From Flavobacterium sp. HBTb2-11-1 (GTDB lineage Bacteria; Bacteroidota; Bacteroidia; Flavobacteriales; Flavobacteriaceae): a stretch of DNA of 64,000 bases. The position numbers and the translations under genes are program-made. Positions within the stretch are counted from its first letter, which is position 1, and each line of letters begins with the position of its first letter. Under the pieces are notes generated by a model. That model saw only the letters and a list, made by a program, of their open reading frames with translations. It searched no databases and was not told the DNA's origin. Location: the NCBI RefSeq assembly GCF_009826975.1, contig NZ_WUMO01000001.1:434001-498000 (forward strand). The letters are read 5' to 3'. This document shows positions 52,531 to 61,032 of the stretch, one piece after another.

Positions 52531-55104
52531 TTAGAACGGATAATTTATACCAAAATTTAAAACCGAGTGCCCAAAATTGTATTCTTTAAACCATCGATCT
52601 CCTTTCTCATGTGCCGGATTATAAGTCTTAAAGCCTAAATCTAAACGAATCACAAAAAAGCTCAAATCGTATCTCAAACCAAATCCTGTTCCCAAAGCAA
52701 TTTCTCCTAAATCGTTTAAGTTGTCAAATCTTGCTTTCGGATCTATCACATTATCGAGTACATTCCAGATATTTCCGGCGTCTGCGAAGAGCGCTCCTTT
52801 AACATCTCCTAAAATTTTGAAACGAAATTCTGCACTAGCGGCAATTTTCATATTAGCCTCGTTAAAATCGTTTACGGCATTGGTGCTTCCAGGTCCTAAA
52901 GCGTAAGGTTGCCAAGCACGGTTGTCATTGGAACCTCCGCCATAATAACTTCGAGAAAACGGAATGTAGTTTGAATTTCCAAACGGAATTGCAATTCCAA
53001 AAAAACTTCTCACTGCCAGAACTTTCTCTTTTCCAAAATCCCAGTGTTTAATGTAGTCGAATTCGGTTTTAATATATTCTGAATATTCTAGATTGAAAAT
53101 CTCGTAATTGCCTCTTGAGTTTTTTTGAAGATTTCCAATTGCTGAAATAGCTGACAATAAAGTTCCTGCTGATTCGATTTTAGTTCTAAACTGATAGAAA
53201 TTGTTGTCTGCGAGATCTTTTTTGGTTGTTTTGGTAAAAGAAAAACTGGTTGCGAGAATAAAATCATTTTCGGTCAAACGAACTCTTCTTTCTTCAATGC
53301 TTTCAACTTCCTGATATTGCGAATTGCTTGGAGTCAAGGCTGTTTTTCCAGTCAATACATCGTTTGTAAATCCTGTGGTTCCATTAGGTATGGTAAGATT
53401 TTTTCGAGCTTGTTCCTCAGGCGTATCTCCCCAGTTGTTGACATTGGTATTGTAATCTTTCCCGATATAATTTAAATCATCATAAGAAGAAGTGTATACA
53501 TTAAAGTAATTATCTGGATTTAAATTACGAACAAACTGCGCATTCAACAATTCGAATTTTGCTGTGTTATGACGTTTTGGTGTCCAGTTGTACGAGATAC
53601 CTCCCGTAAAGTTTTCTTTGTCCAAACCAATATTTCGCTGCTTAGAAAAACCAGAAGTAATAGAGGTATAGGGGATCATACTTTTGGGAATAATTTTTTC
53701 TGTTCCAAACGGGAGTAGAATTCTCGGAAAGTTTAATTTCATATCCAAACCATATTCAGAAACATTAAAGAAATTATTGTTCGGATTGGCCATATCTCTA
53801 GATGATCCCACATTTAAACGAGCAGAAATTTCAAGGGTTTCTGCGCGGTTAAATACATTTCGAATCGTTTCAGAAACACTGGCTCCGATTCCGAAATCTT
53901 GAATGTTAGAATGCGTTAAGTCAAGAGTAGCTCCAAAACTGTATTTCTTTCTCGGAGTCAAATAAACATTGGCAATAAGAGATTGGGCTGTAGAATCTCT
54001 TTTGTCCACTTCGTATTGGATTGATGGATAGTTAAAAATCCTTAAATTATTTAAATATCGAGACGAAAGCGTAGTTCTAAAATCAGCAAAAGTGCTTCCT
54101 TTTGTAATAAATATAGCATCGGTGATAGCACGTGGTTTGTATTTTAATGTCTTGTAGCTGTATAGATTAAAATTGTTGTAGGTTACACTGTCTGTTGGCT
54201 TTTTCTTTGCATTAGCAGCAGAATAATCTGTGTAAATATTTACATCACTAATTTTATACAATTTAAAAGGCTCTGTGCGGCTAGAATCTCTTTCTTGAAT
54301 GGTGTTGTTGTTTATGATTAAAGTTACATCAGCTTTTGCTTTTTTTCCAATGGTGTCAATGTCAAAAGTTACATAAGTTGGCTGAAAGTAATAAGCGCCG
54401 TGATTTCTAAAATAGGTTGTAATACGGTTTTTTTCTTCTTCAAAATCTGTGGTTTTGTATTGATTTCCAGATTTTAATAAAGAAGGTTCATTATTAGTTC
54501 TGTATAACGAGTCTAAGGCAGGAGTCATTATTTTAGTTCTAATAGTGTCTAATATGTAAGCTGGTCCTGTAGTGATGTTATAATTAATTGCAGCTCTCTT
54601 TTTTCCGATAGTATCAATAGTATAATCGGTTTGAACATTAAAAAAACCATTATTGAAATAATAGTATTTTAAACGAAGTAATGATTTTTTAGTTTTAGAA
54701 GTATCAATGATTACTGGGGGTTCTCCAGTGTTTTTTAGAAACTCATGAATTCCTTTATAATAGAAAGATTGTCCAAGACGGTCCACTTGTTTTGCAGAGA
54801 ATATTTTGGACATACGCTCATATTTTCCTGGATTGTTTTTAAATTTTGCCTGATAAGTGGAATCTGGATTTAAATTGGCTAAATTGTATAAATTTAATCG
54901 AAGTTTATATCCTAATAATTTACCATTTGGTTTTTGGTACATCTGATTTGAAGCCGTCTCATCGTTTGTCGATTTTCCGTTAACTAGGATATTATTTTTT
55001 ACAAGAAGGTTTTTTCCATCGGGAACTCTTTTTACGGCATTACAAGCGCAAATTAATATTGCAATTAGAAGAAATGCTATTATTTTTGTGGAATTATTTT
55101 TCAA
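52531..55104 (-). CDS. TamL: lipidated TamA/BamA-family outer-membrane protein
   Basis: An 857-residue Omp85-family protein. It has a lipobox ending at Cys21 (ILICAC) instead of a normal signal peptide, which fits the TamL lipoprotein variant known in Bacteroidota. POTRA-like domains cover about 30-380, and the barrel about 390-857, ending in Phe. It probably assembles or transports outer-membrane material with TamB, which is not in this window. The start is TTG at 55104: no in-frame ATG before the upstream stop. The promoter lies inside the neighbouring gene's start region. Confidence 0.88.
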   Translation of the reverse strand: MKNNSTKIIAFLLIAILICACNAVKRVPDGKNLLVKNNILVNGKSTNDETASNQMYQKPNGKLLGYKLRLNLYNLANLNPDSTYQAKFKNNPGKYERMSKIFSAKQVDRLGQSFYYKGIHEFLKNTGEPPVIIDTSKTKKSLLRLKYYYFNNGFFNVQTDYTIDTIGKKRAAINYNITTGPAYILDTIRTKIMTPALDSLYRTNNEPSLLKSGNQYKTTDFEEEKNRITTYFRNHGAYYFQPTYVTFDIDTIGKKAKADVTLIINNNTIQERDSSRTEPFKLYKISDVNIYTDYSAANAKKKPTDSVTYNNFNLYSYKTLKYKPRAITDAIFITKGSTFADFRTTLSSRYLNNLRIFNYPSIQYEVDKRDSTAQSLIANVYLTPRKKYSFGATLDLTHSNIQDFGIGASVSETIRNVFNRAETLEISARLNVGSSRDMANPNNNFFNVSEYGLDMKLNFPRILLPFGTEKIIPKSMIPYTSITSGFSKQRNIGLDKENFTGGISYNWTPKRHNTAKFELLNAQFVRNLNPDNYFNVYTSSYDDLNYIGKDYNTNVNNWGDTPEEQARKNLTIPNGTTGFTNDVLTGKTALTPSNSQYQEVESIEERRVRLTENDFILATSFSFTKTTKKDLADNNFYQFRTKIESAGTLLSAISAIGNLQKNSRGNYEIFNLEYSEYIKTEFDYIKHWDFGKEKVLAVRSFFGIAIPFGNSNYIPFSRSYYGGGSNDNRAWQPYALGPGSTNAVNDFNEANMKIAASAEFRFKILGDVKGALFADAGNIWNVLDNVIDPKARFDNLNDLGEIALGTGFGLRYDLSFFVIRLDLGFKTYNPAHEKGDRWFKEYNFGHSVLNFGINYPF

Positions 55105-55124
55105 GTGTTTTTTAATATTTAATT

Positions 55125-55159
55125 CAAAAGTACATTATTTTATGGTTAGTAAAAACCAA
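55125..55159 (-). promoter_or_regulatory. tamL promoter overlapping the methyltransferase start
   Basis: On minus, TTG (55159-55157) and an exact TACTTTTG (55132-55125) are 24 nt apart. The upstream element lies within the first codons of the divergent methyltransferase gene. Confidence 0.5.
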
Positions 55160-55870
55160 ATAAAACTAATATCAGGCTTGCATCAAAAAAAGCAGCGTTC
55201 TGCTAATCAATTATTTTTTGCTGAAGGAGTAAAAGTAATTCAAGAATTGCTGCAATCCAATTTTGAATTAGAACATTTATACACCACATTGAATGATTTT
55301 CAAACGGTTCATGCGTCCAAACGCACTCTTATTAATGAACAAGAACTGAAAAAAATAAGTGCTTTGTCCACTCCAAATTCTTGTTTGGCAGTTTTTAAAA
55401 TTCCAGCCGAAAAAGAAATAATCGATTCAGGCTTGATTTTAGCTTTAGACGACATTAGAGACCCAGGAAATCTAGGCACTATTTTACGTCTATGTGATTG
55501 GTTTGGCATTAAGCAGATTATCTGTTCTAAAGAAACAGTGGATATTTATAATCCGAAAGTGGTACAAGCTACAATGGGGTCTATTACCAGAGTAAATGTA
55601 AGCTATGTCGATTTAAAACTTTTTCTTGCTCAAACTAAACTGCCAGTTTTTGGAACTTTTATGGACGGAGAAAATATTTACCAATCAAAACTGCCTCAGG
55701 AGGGAATCATTGTTATGGGTAATGAAGCCAACGGAATTTCAGAAGAGATTGAAAAAATCGTAACCAGCCGTATCACAATTCCTAGATTTGGAGAGCTACA
55801 AAAAACCGAAAGTTTAAATGTAGCTACTGCAACAGCAATTATTCTTAGTGAATTTAAACGAAATAGTTAA
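55142..55870 (+). CDS. TrmH/SpoU-family RNA 2'-O-methyltransferase
   Basis: A 242-residue SPOUT methyltransferase. An N-terminal substrate-binding domain (about 1-85) precedes the catalytic domain. The three SpoU motifs are visible: DDIRDPGNLGTILRL, VMGNEANGISEEI and ESLNVATATAIILSEF. It probably modifies rRNA or tRNA; the target base is not known. I start at the ATG at 55142, not the upstream ATG at 55088 that overlaps tamL. Confidence 0.92.
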   Translation: MVSKNQIKLISGLHQKKQRSANQLFFAEGVKVIQELLQSNFELEHLYTTLNDFQTVHASKRTLINEQELKKISALSTPNSCLAVFKIPAEKEIIDSGLILALDDIRDPGNLGTILRLCDWFGIKQIICSKETVDIYNPKVVQATMGSITRVNVSYVDLKLFLAQTKLPVFGTFMDGENIYQSKLPQEGIIVMGNEANGISEEIEKIVTSRITIPRFGELQKTESLNVATATAIILSEFKRNS

Positions 55871-55879
55871 TATTTTGTT

Positions 55880-56590
55880 TTAATGGAAAGTGAAATTTAT
55901 TAAAAGCGCTCTAGATTTCATCGAATCAATGTTTCCTGTCCATGGGCTGTCTGGAGTATTATCTCTAATAAGCTCATCTGTTATGCCGAACATTCCTCTA
56001 ACAGAAGGAGAGAAAATAAAGTATTCGGTAAAAATATCAATTCCTAAACCTAATTCGTAAGCGGCAGTCCATTGTTTTACTCTAAATTTTTGTTCGAAAT
56101 TGTCGTCTTTAGATTTGGAGTTACTCGATAAATTTAAAGTTGTAGACATTCCGCCAACTAAATAAGGGCGTATGTTTCCTGTACGTTTAGCAGAAAATTT
56201 CAATAATAGGGGAAAGTGAATATAAGTGCTGTTTACTTCTCTTAAATAATCACTTTCTTTGTTGCTTATGCCTGGGAAATAAAGATCACGTTTCGTATAA
56301 TACAAACCTGGTTCAAAACGCAGATTAATATATTCCTGAAGCCTTAAATCAGCCACAACCCCTACGTTAAAACCAGTTGTTTTTTTAACTTGAATATCTT
56401 CCTGCACAGGAGTTTTGTAATCAAATTTAAAGTCAAAACTATTAAAGCCTAAATAATAGCCAAAGTAGATACGTTGCTTTTGCCAGTTTTCAAGATTAAT
56501 AATAGGATCTTTGCTAAACATGTTTTTAGCAAATTGGGAATGTCCTTTTGTCGTTAAGACCAATAAAAATAAGATTACAACTTTTTTCAT
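55880..56590 (-). CDS. porT: Type IX secretion protein PorT/SprT
   Basis: A 236-residue outer-membrane barrel protein with signal peptide (about 1-19, GHSQ). It is needed for type IX secretion and gliding in flavobacteria. The N-terminal NLENWQKQRIYFGYYLG and the following strands fit PorT. The place directly after ubiE/menG matches its known location in F. johnsoniae. The start is ATG 56590, one base after the menG stop. Confidence 0.9.
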   Translation of the reverse strand: MKKVVILFLLVLTTKGHSQFAKNMFSKDPIINLENWQKQRIYFGYYLGFNSFDFKFDYKTPVQEDIQVKKTTGFNVGVVADLRLQEYINLRFEPGLYYTKRDLYFPGISNKESDYLREVNSTYIHFPLLLKFSAKRTGNIRPYLVGGMSTTLNLSSNSKSKDDNFEQKFRVKQWTAAYELGLGIDIFTEYFIFSPSVRGMFGITDELIRDNTPDSPWTGNIDSMKSRALLINFTFH

Positions 56591-56591
56591 A

Positions 56592-57323
56592 CTATTTTTT
56601 AGATGCAGAATAAATTGTTGCGACACCAAAAGTTTGAGGCATTGCCACAACATCTATAAACCCAGTTTTTCTTAAAATATTGTTTAAGGCCTCTCCATAA
56701 GGAAAAGCAGCAGCTGATTCAGACAAATAGCCATAAGCATCATTATCTTTAGAAAACAATTTTCCGATTAATGGAAGTATGTTTTTACTGTAGAAATTGT
56801 AGCCTTGTTTATAAGGAAATTTATCTGGAACAGAAGTTTCTAATATAACAAATACGCCATTTGGTTTTAGGACTCTTAAGATTTCTGCAAAACCTTTTTC
56901 TAGGTTTTCAAAATTTCTTACGCCAAAACCAACTGTGATTGCATCAAAATAGTTGTCTTCAAACGGCATGTTTTCAGAATCGCCTAAAACTAGTTCGATA
57001 ACATTTGAAAGTTTCTTGTCTTCAACTTTCTTTTTTCCTACTTCCAGCATTCCTGCAGAAATATCCAAACCAATAATTTTTTCGGCATTAGTTTGTGCAA
57101 GCAAAATGGCCAAGTCGCCAGTTCCAGTTGCGATATCAAGAATAACTTTTGGTTTTTTGTCTGATACTATTTTTAATACTTTTTTACGCCATTTAACATC
57201 AATTCCAAAAGAAATTACGCGATTCAAATTATCGTAATTCCCAGAAATGGTATCAAACATTTGAGTTACTTGCTCTTTTTTACCTAAAGAAGAGTCTTTA
57301 TACGGAGTTATTTTTTCAGACAT
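56592..57323 (-). CDS. menG: Demethylmenaquinone methyltransferase
   Basis: A 243-residue class I SAM methyltransferase of the UbiE/MenG family, making menaquinone. The SAM motif [12 protein letters not shown] is at about 60-71, with [13 protein letters not shown] and the closing segment [11 protein letters not shown]. porT follows without a gap and is probably co-transcribed. Confidence 0.96.
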   Translation of the reverse strand: MSEKITPYKDSSLGKKEQVTQMFDTISGNYDNLNRVISFGIDVKWRKKVLKIVSDKKPKVILDIATGTGDLAILLAQTNAEKIIGLDISAGMLEVGKKKVEDKKLSNVIELVLGDSENMPFEDNYFDAITVGFGVRNFENLEKGFAEILRVLKPNGVFVILETSVPDKFPYKQGYNFYSKNILPLIGKLFSKDNDAYGYLSESAAAFPYGEALNNILRKTGFIDVVAMPQTFGVATIYSASKK

Positions 57324-57337
57324 TTTTTTTATTTAGG

Positions 57338-57345
57338 CAAATATA
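57338..57345 (-). promoter_or_regulatory. Candidate -7 box for menG-porT
   Basis: Exact TATATTTG on minus, 14 nt before the menG ATG. No TTG at the usual distance. Confidence 0.4.
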
Positions 57346-57437
57346 AACAATCTAGTTTAACTGTAATTGAGTTTTTTAATTGTAAAATAAATGTTTTGGA
57401 AGATTTATTTTAAAACTGATTATAAAGGTTTTTTGCC

Positions 57438-57483
57438 ATCCCTAAATCTAGGTATTTTGCCAAAATCCCTAAATCTTGGTATT
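57438..57483. repeat. Direct repeat of ATCCCTAAATCTnGGTATT
   Basis: Two 19-bp copies (57438-57456 and 57465-57483) differ at one base and are offset by 27 bp, each flanked by TTTTGCC. The spacing is consistent with a dimeric regulator binding on one helix face, but the regulator is unknown. Confidence 0.6.
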
Positions 57484-57489
57484 GTCTAA

Positions 57490-57900
57490 TAGCTCTATTA
57501 TGAGCAACTTTGTTCAAGTAAAAATGATTAAAGTTTTAATGATTGATACAGTCGCTATGACTTAAACAAATGATTACTTTTTTTGTGCTGGTAATTCATT
57601 TGTTCATGAAAGAGTTTTGTAAGTATTGTTCTTGGGGGGAAATACTATATTTAAGCGCAAAGTACGTTCTTAGGATTAAATTTGTTTTTGGAAATTTTAA
57701 TTTTCTGCCTTTAATATCTTAGTGGTATTTGTTATTAGAGGCGTTTGAGGCTTAGGTCTCAAATAACATTAAATGTTATTCAGTTTTGCAAATGTTTCTC
57801 GACATTTGTGATTTTTTTAAACAAAAATTTTTTCTTGAGCGAGTCAGGCTTCAAAAATCAATTATTTAAAAACATCCTCCCTAAAAAGAGGATGTTTTTT
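57490..57900 (+). ncRNA. Candidate structured non-coding RNA or orphan leader
   Basis: No protein is convincing in this 411-bp stretch. AGTATT (57622-57627) and AATACT (57641-57646) form a hairpin holding CTTGGGGGG. Then come TTTGAGG / TCTCAAA (57744-57750 with 57757-57763), a 19-nt palindrome AATAACATT-A-AATGTTATT (57762-57780), and CAAATGT / ACATTTG (57789-57795 with 57802-57808). The stretch ends at a terminator that works in both directions. An exact TAAATTTG -7 box is at 57677-57684. Transcription has not been shown. It may instead be the leader of a gene lost by deletion. Confidence 0.35.
57868..57899. terminator. Terminator of folA, usable in both directions
   Basis: AAAAACATCCTC (57868-57879) pairs with GAGGATGTTTTT (57888-57899), perfect 12 bp, with T runs on both strands. 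Confidence 0.88.
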
Positions 57901-57902
57901 AT

Positions 57903-58385
57903 TTATTTTCTAATGTAAGTCTCATAGGTATAATCATAAAGGTGTTTTTCATCTTTATAATTTTCTTCAGATTCTACCAAAATCCATTCGCTTTTATTGA
58001 TTTTAGGAAAAAAAGCATCTGCATCAAAAGAATGATGGACTTTGGTCAATTCAATAATATCAGTAAACGGAAGGGCAAGATTGTAAATTTCACCACCACC
58101 TATAATATAACTGTCGTCGTTTTCAGGACACAGGGCGATTGCTTTTTCAATGCTATCTACTACGATGCATCCTTCTGGTTTATAATTTTCTTGACGAGAA
58201 ATTACAATATGAACACGGTCTGGTAGCGGTTTGGGAAAACTTTCAAAGGTTTTTCTTCCCATAATGATATGATGACCAGTAGTAAGCGATTTAAATCTTT
58301 TAAAATCATTTGGCAAATGCCAGACTAATTCGTTGTTTTTTCCAAGCGCATTATTTTCGGCCGCAGCCGCTATCATTATAATCAT
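57903..58385 (-). CDS. folA: Dihydrofolate reductase
   Basis: A 160-residue enzyme that reduces dihydrofolate with NADPH. The ENNALGKNNELVWHLPNDFKRF segment (shown in part) contains the catalytic acid Asp in LPND, followed by GRKTFES and the IIGGGEIY motif. An ATG three codons inside (58376) is an equally good start. thyA, its metabolic partner, lies 1 kb upstream on the same strand. Confidence 0.96.
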   Translation of the reverse strand: MIIMIAAAAENNALGKNNELVWHLPNDFKRFKSLTTGHHIIMGRKTFESFPKPLPDRVHIVISRQENYKPEGCIVVDSIEKAIALCPENDDSYIIGGGEIYNLALPFTDIIELTKVHHSFDADAFFPKINKSEWILVESEENYKDEKHLYDYTYETYIRK

Positions 58386-58396
58386 GGTATGCTTAA

Positions 58397-58741
58397 CTAA
58401 ATTTTATTTTCATTCTCTTCGTTAATAGAAGACTCTAGCTGACTGATTCTTTTTTGCTGTAAAGCAACTAGTCTGTCAATTTGTTCTCTTTCCCATTTCT
58501 TATTCATAAAACGGTCGGTTATATACACTTTTATAAAATGAAGAATAAATAGGAAAAGCCAGATGGTAATGCCCCAGATACACCAATTTTGGTTTGTGCC
58601 TTGTCCGAAACCAAAAAATCTATTGGCGATAAATAAAAATAAACTTCCAAGCAGGAAAAGTACAAAATGAAAATATAAGACTTTTTTTTGTCTTAATCGG
58701 CGTCTAGCGTATTCGTATTGTTCGTGCACTTCTTTTTCCAT
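58397..58741 (-). CDS. 2TM-domain membrane protein
   Basis: A 114-residue protein with two hydrophobic segments (about 20-40 and 52-72) in a 2TM domain, then a charged C-terminal helix (about 80-110). The arrangement is common in Bacteroidota, sometimes fused to LytTR regulators. The function is unknown. It ends 11 bp before folA, so it is likely the first gene of that unit. Confidence 0.85.
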   Translation of the reverse strand: MEKEVHEQYEYARRRLRQKKVLYFHFVLFLLGSLFLFIANRFFGFGQGTNQNWCIWGITIWLFLFILHFIKVYITDRFMNKKWEREQIDRLVALQQKRISQLESSINEENENKI

Positions 58742-58980
58742 AAGATAAAAATGAGATTATAAAGTTAAAATTTATTTTCGAAAGACAATATTTTGGGTAT
58801 AGAATATTTGCTTTTTAATAGTCCAATAATTTGAAAAACAAAATTTTAACTGCTTTAAATTGCCAATAAAGCGAAAAAAATATACTGTTTTTGGTATTAT
58901 CATAAATCGGTTCTGGCGGTAGTTAGTGTTTCGCTGAATTTAATTAATTTTAGATGTATAAATCTAAAAACGAAATAGTT

Positions 58981-59277
58981 ATGTCTTTGAAAAAACAATT
59001 TATCAAAACGAAGCCGGTTGTTAAAGTTACATTTTCAATAGATGCCAAAGATGCTAATTCGGCAGCGGTGGTTGGGGATTTTAATAACTGGAATGCCTCA
59101 GAAGGAGCTTTAAGCAAGTTAAAAAATGGTACGTTTAAAGCAACTTACGATTTGGTGAAAGATGCGATTTACGAATTTAAGTATGTAATCGACGGAATTT
59201 ATGTTAATGATCCTGAAGCTGATTTTTACAAATGGAATGACTATGCCGGAAGTGAAAATGGAGTTTTAGTTGTATAA
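58981..59277 (+). CDS. Stand-alone isoamylase early-set (CBM48/AMPK-beta-like) protein
   Basis: A 98-residue protein that consists almost only of one E-set/CBM48 domain (VVGDFNNWNASEG ... YEFKYVIDGIYVND), the glycogen-binding fold of branching enzymes and AMPK-beta. There is no catalytic domain. I chose the ATG at 58981 (MSLKKQF); an ATG nine codons upstream is possible. The 239-bp space before it shows no clear promoter. Its role is unknown, perhaps a glycan- or nucleotide-linked adaptor. Confidence 0.88.
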   Translation: MSLKKQFIKTKPVVKVTFSIDAKDANSAAVVGDFNNWNASEGALSKLKNGTFKATYDLVKDAIYEFKYVIDGIYVNDPEADFYKWNDYAGSENGVLVV

Positions 59278-59280
59278 AAA

Positions 59281-59312
59281 AAATCCGCTTAAATTTTTAA
59301 GCGGATTTTTTT
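59281..59312. terminator. Two-way terminator between CBM48 gene and thyA
   Basis: AAATCCGCTTAAA (59281-59293) pairs with TTTAAGCGGATTT (59297-59309), with T and A runs at each side. It serves both converging genes. Confidence 0.88.
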
Positions 59313-59316
59313 ATTT

Positions 59317-60168
59317 TTATACAGCAACACTTCCTTTAATGGCAGGATGCGGATCGTAATCTACAAGTGTGAAATCATTGTAATCAAAATCAAAAATATT
59401 TTTAATCTCTGGATTTAAAATCATTTTTGGCAATGGTTTTGGTTCACGTGTTAATTGCAGTTCCAATTGCTCAAAATGATTGTTGTAAATATGAGCGTCA
59501 CCAAAAGTGTGAATGAATTCACCTGGTTCTAAATCGCATACTTGAGCAATCATCATGGTCAGCAATGCGTAAGAAGCAATATTAAAAGGAACTCCTAAAA
59601 AAATATCGGCACTTCGCTGATACAATTGGCAAGAAAGTTTTCCTTTTGTTTCTCCTTTTTCAGGATCTGGACTTGCTACGTAAAATTGAAAAAATGCGTG
59701 GCAAGGAGGCAATGCTGCTTTATTATTGGCTACATTTTCTTCAAAAGATTTTTTAGTGTCTGGCAGAACTGAAGGATTCCATGCAGAAACCAACATTCTT
59801 CGGCTATTTGGATTTGTCTTTAATTCAGTAATCAATTCAGAAATCTGATCGATTTCTTCGCTGTTCCAATTGCGCCACTGGTGTCCGTATACAGGACCCA
59901 AATCACCATTAGAATCTGCCCATTCATCCCAAATTTTCACTCCGTTTTCCTGAAGGTATTTGATATTTGTATCGCCTTTTAAAAACCAAAGCAATTCGTA
60001 AATGATGGATTTTAAATGTAATTTTTTGGTTGTAACCATTGGGAAACCTTCACTTAAATCAAAACGCATTTGGTAGCCAAAAACGCTTTTAGTTCCTGTT
60101 CCGGTACGGTCTCCTTTTTGATTGCCGTTTTCTAAAACGTGTTTTACTAAATCTAAGTATTGTTTCAT
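59317..60168 (-). CDS. thyA: Thymidylate synthase (ThyA)
   Basis: A 283-residue enzyme that makes dTMP from dUMP with methylene-tetrahydrofolate. The catalytic Cys156 is in [14 protein letters not shown] (21-26) and the C-terminal [10 protein letters not shown] are family landmarks. A short insert (about 141-151, [10 protein letters not shown]) lies just before the catalytic loop compared with the 264-residue E. coli enzyme. Confidence 0.97.
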   Translation of the reverse strand: MKQYLDLVKHVLENGNQKGDRTGTGTKSVFGYQMRFDLSEGFPMVTTKKLHLKSIIYELLWFLKGDTNIKYLQENGVKIWDEWADSNGDLGPVYGHQWRNWNSEEIDQISELITELKTNPNSRRMLVSAWNPSVLPDTKKSFEENVANNKAALPPCHAFFQFYVASPDPEKGETKGKLSCQLYQRSADIFLGVPFNIASYALLTMMIAQVCDLEPGEFIHTFGDAHIYNNHFEQLELQLTREPKPLPKMILNPEIKNIFDFDYNDFTLVDYDPHPAIKGSVAV

Positions 60169-60177
60169 GATTGTTTA

Positions 60178-60240
60178 TTCGGTTATTCGTTTAACTGTTT
60201 AATCGATTTAACGAATAAACAAATCAACGATTAAACATAT
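60178..60240. repeat. Interleaved inverted repeats between thyA and nuclease gene
   Basis: TTATTCGTT (60183-60191) pairs with AACGAATAA (60210-60218). GTTTAATCG (60197-60205) pairs with CGATTAAAC (60228-60236). The arms interleave in the order A-B-A-B, the topology of an H-type pseudoknot if transcribed. It may be a word-type intergenic repeat. Confidence 0.5.
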
Positions 60241-60243
60241 TTT

Positions 60244-60867
60244 TTATCTTCTAGAGATTTCGTCTCTAATTTTTGCTGCTTTTTCGTAATCTTCCTGAGA
60301 AACGGCTTGGTCTAAAAGCTCGTTTAATTCTTGTAAAGAATGTTTTGCGTAAACGTCTCCAGATTGGTTGCTTTCTTCTTCATGCCCGAAAGTTTCTGGG
60401 TTTGAAAGAACATCATCAATTTCTTGAGCGCCAGAATCTGTTTCGGCAGTATTCGATTTTAAATAAATTCCAGCTTTATCTAAAATGTTTTTATAAGTAA
60501 AAATAGGAGCGTTGAAACGAAGCGCCAAAGCGATAGCGTCAGAAGTTCGTGCATCGATAATTTCTTCGATTTTATCTCTTTCGCAGATCAAACTTGAATA
60601 AAAAACACCGTCGACTAATTTATGAATGATAACTTGTTTTACCACGATATCAAATCTTTCGGCAAAATTTTTAAATAAATCGTGTGTTAACGGGCGTGGC
60701 GGTTTTATTTCTTTCTCTAAAGCAATAGCGATTGACTGGGCTTCAAAAGCGCCAATAACAATAGGTAATTTTCTTTCGCCGTCGACTTCATTCAAAATTA
60801 AGGCATAAGCGCCATTTTGAGTTTGACTGTATGAAATTCCTTTTATGGATAATTTTACTAGACTCAT
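60244..60867 (-). CDS. Bifunctional nuclease-family protein with UVR motif
   Basis: A 207-residue protein. A DUF151 (bifunctional DNase/RNase) domain covers about 1-135 (RKLPIVIGAFEAQSIAIALE). A UVR motif (LNELLDQAVSQEDYEKAAKIRDEI) occupies the last ~35 residues. The UVR part is a UvrB/UvrC-type interaction module. I start at ATG 60867, seven codons inside the open frame, because MSLVKLSIKGIS is the usual opening. Confidence 0.9.
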   Translation of the reverse strand: MSLVKLSIKGISYSQTQNGAYALILNEVDGERKLPIVIGAFEAQSIAIALEKEIKPPRPLTHDLFKNFAERFDIVVKQVIIHKLVDGVFYSSLICERDKIEEIIDARTSDAIALALRFNAPIFTYKNILDKAGIYLKSNTAETDSGAQEIDDVLSNPETFGHEEESNQSGDVYAKHSLQELNELLDQAVSQEDYEKAAKIRDEISRR

Positions 60868-60964
60868 ATATATTTGTAAAAAAGGCACTTAGCACCTTAT
60901 TTTAATACTATTTTGGGTTGGAAAATAAAGCTGCAATTTTAATCAAAAAATATGGAACAAAAAA

Positions 60965-61006
60965 GCTGCCTATAAACAAAGATACAACATCTTGTTTTTA
61001 GGCAGC
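60965..61006 (-). terminator. Terminator of the etfB-etfA operon
   Basis: A long imperfect hairpin with GCTGCCTA (60965-60972) and TAGGCAGC (60999-61006) at the base; on minus it is followed by six Ts. Confidence 0.85.
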
Positions 61007-61032
61007 AATATTTTTAAAGAGAATTCTTTGTA

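Noticed and set aside
57324..57902. Small protein genes in the menG-folA gap
   Set aside because: Only very short frames exist and none shows protein-like composition; structure at the RNA level is the better reading.
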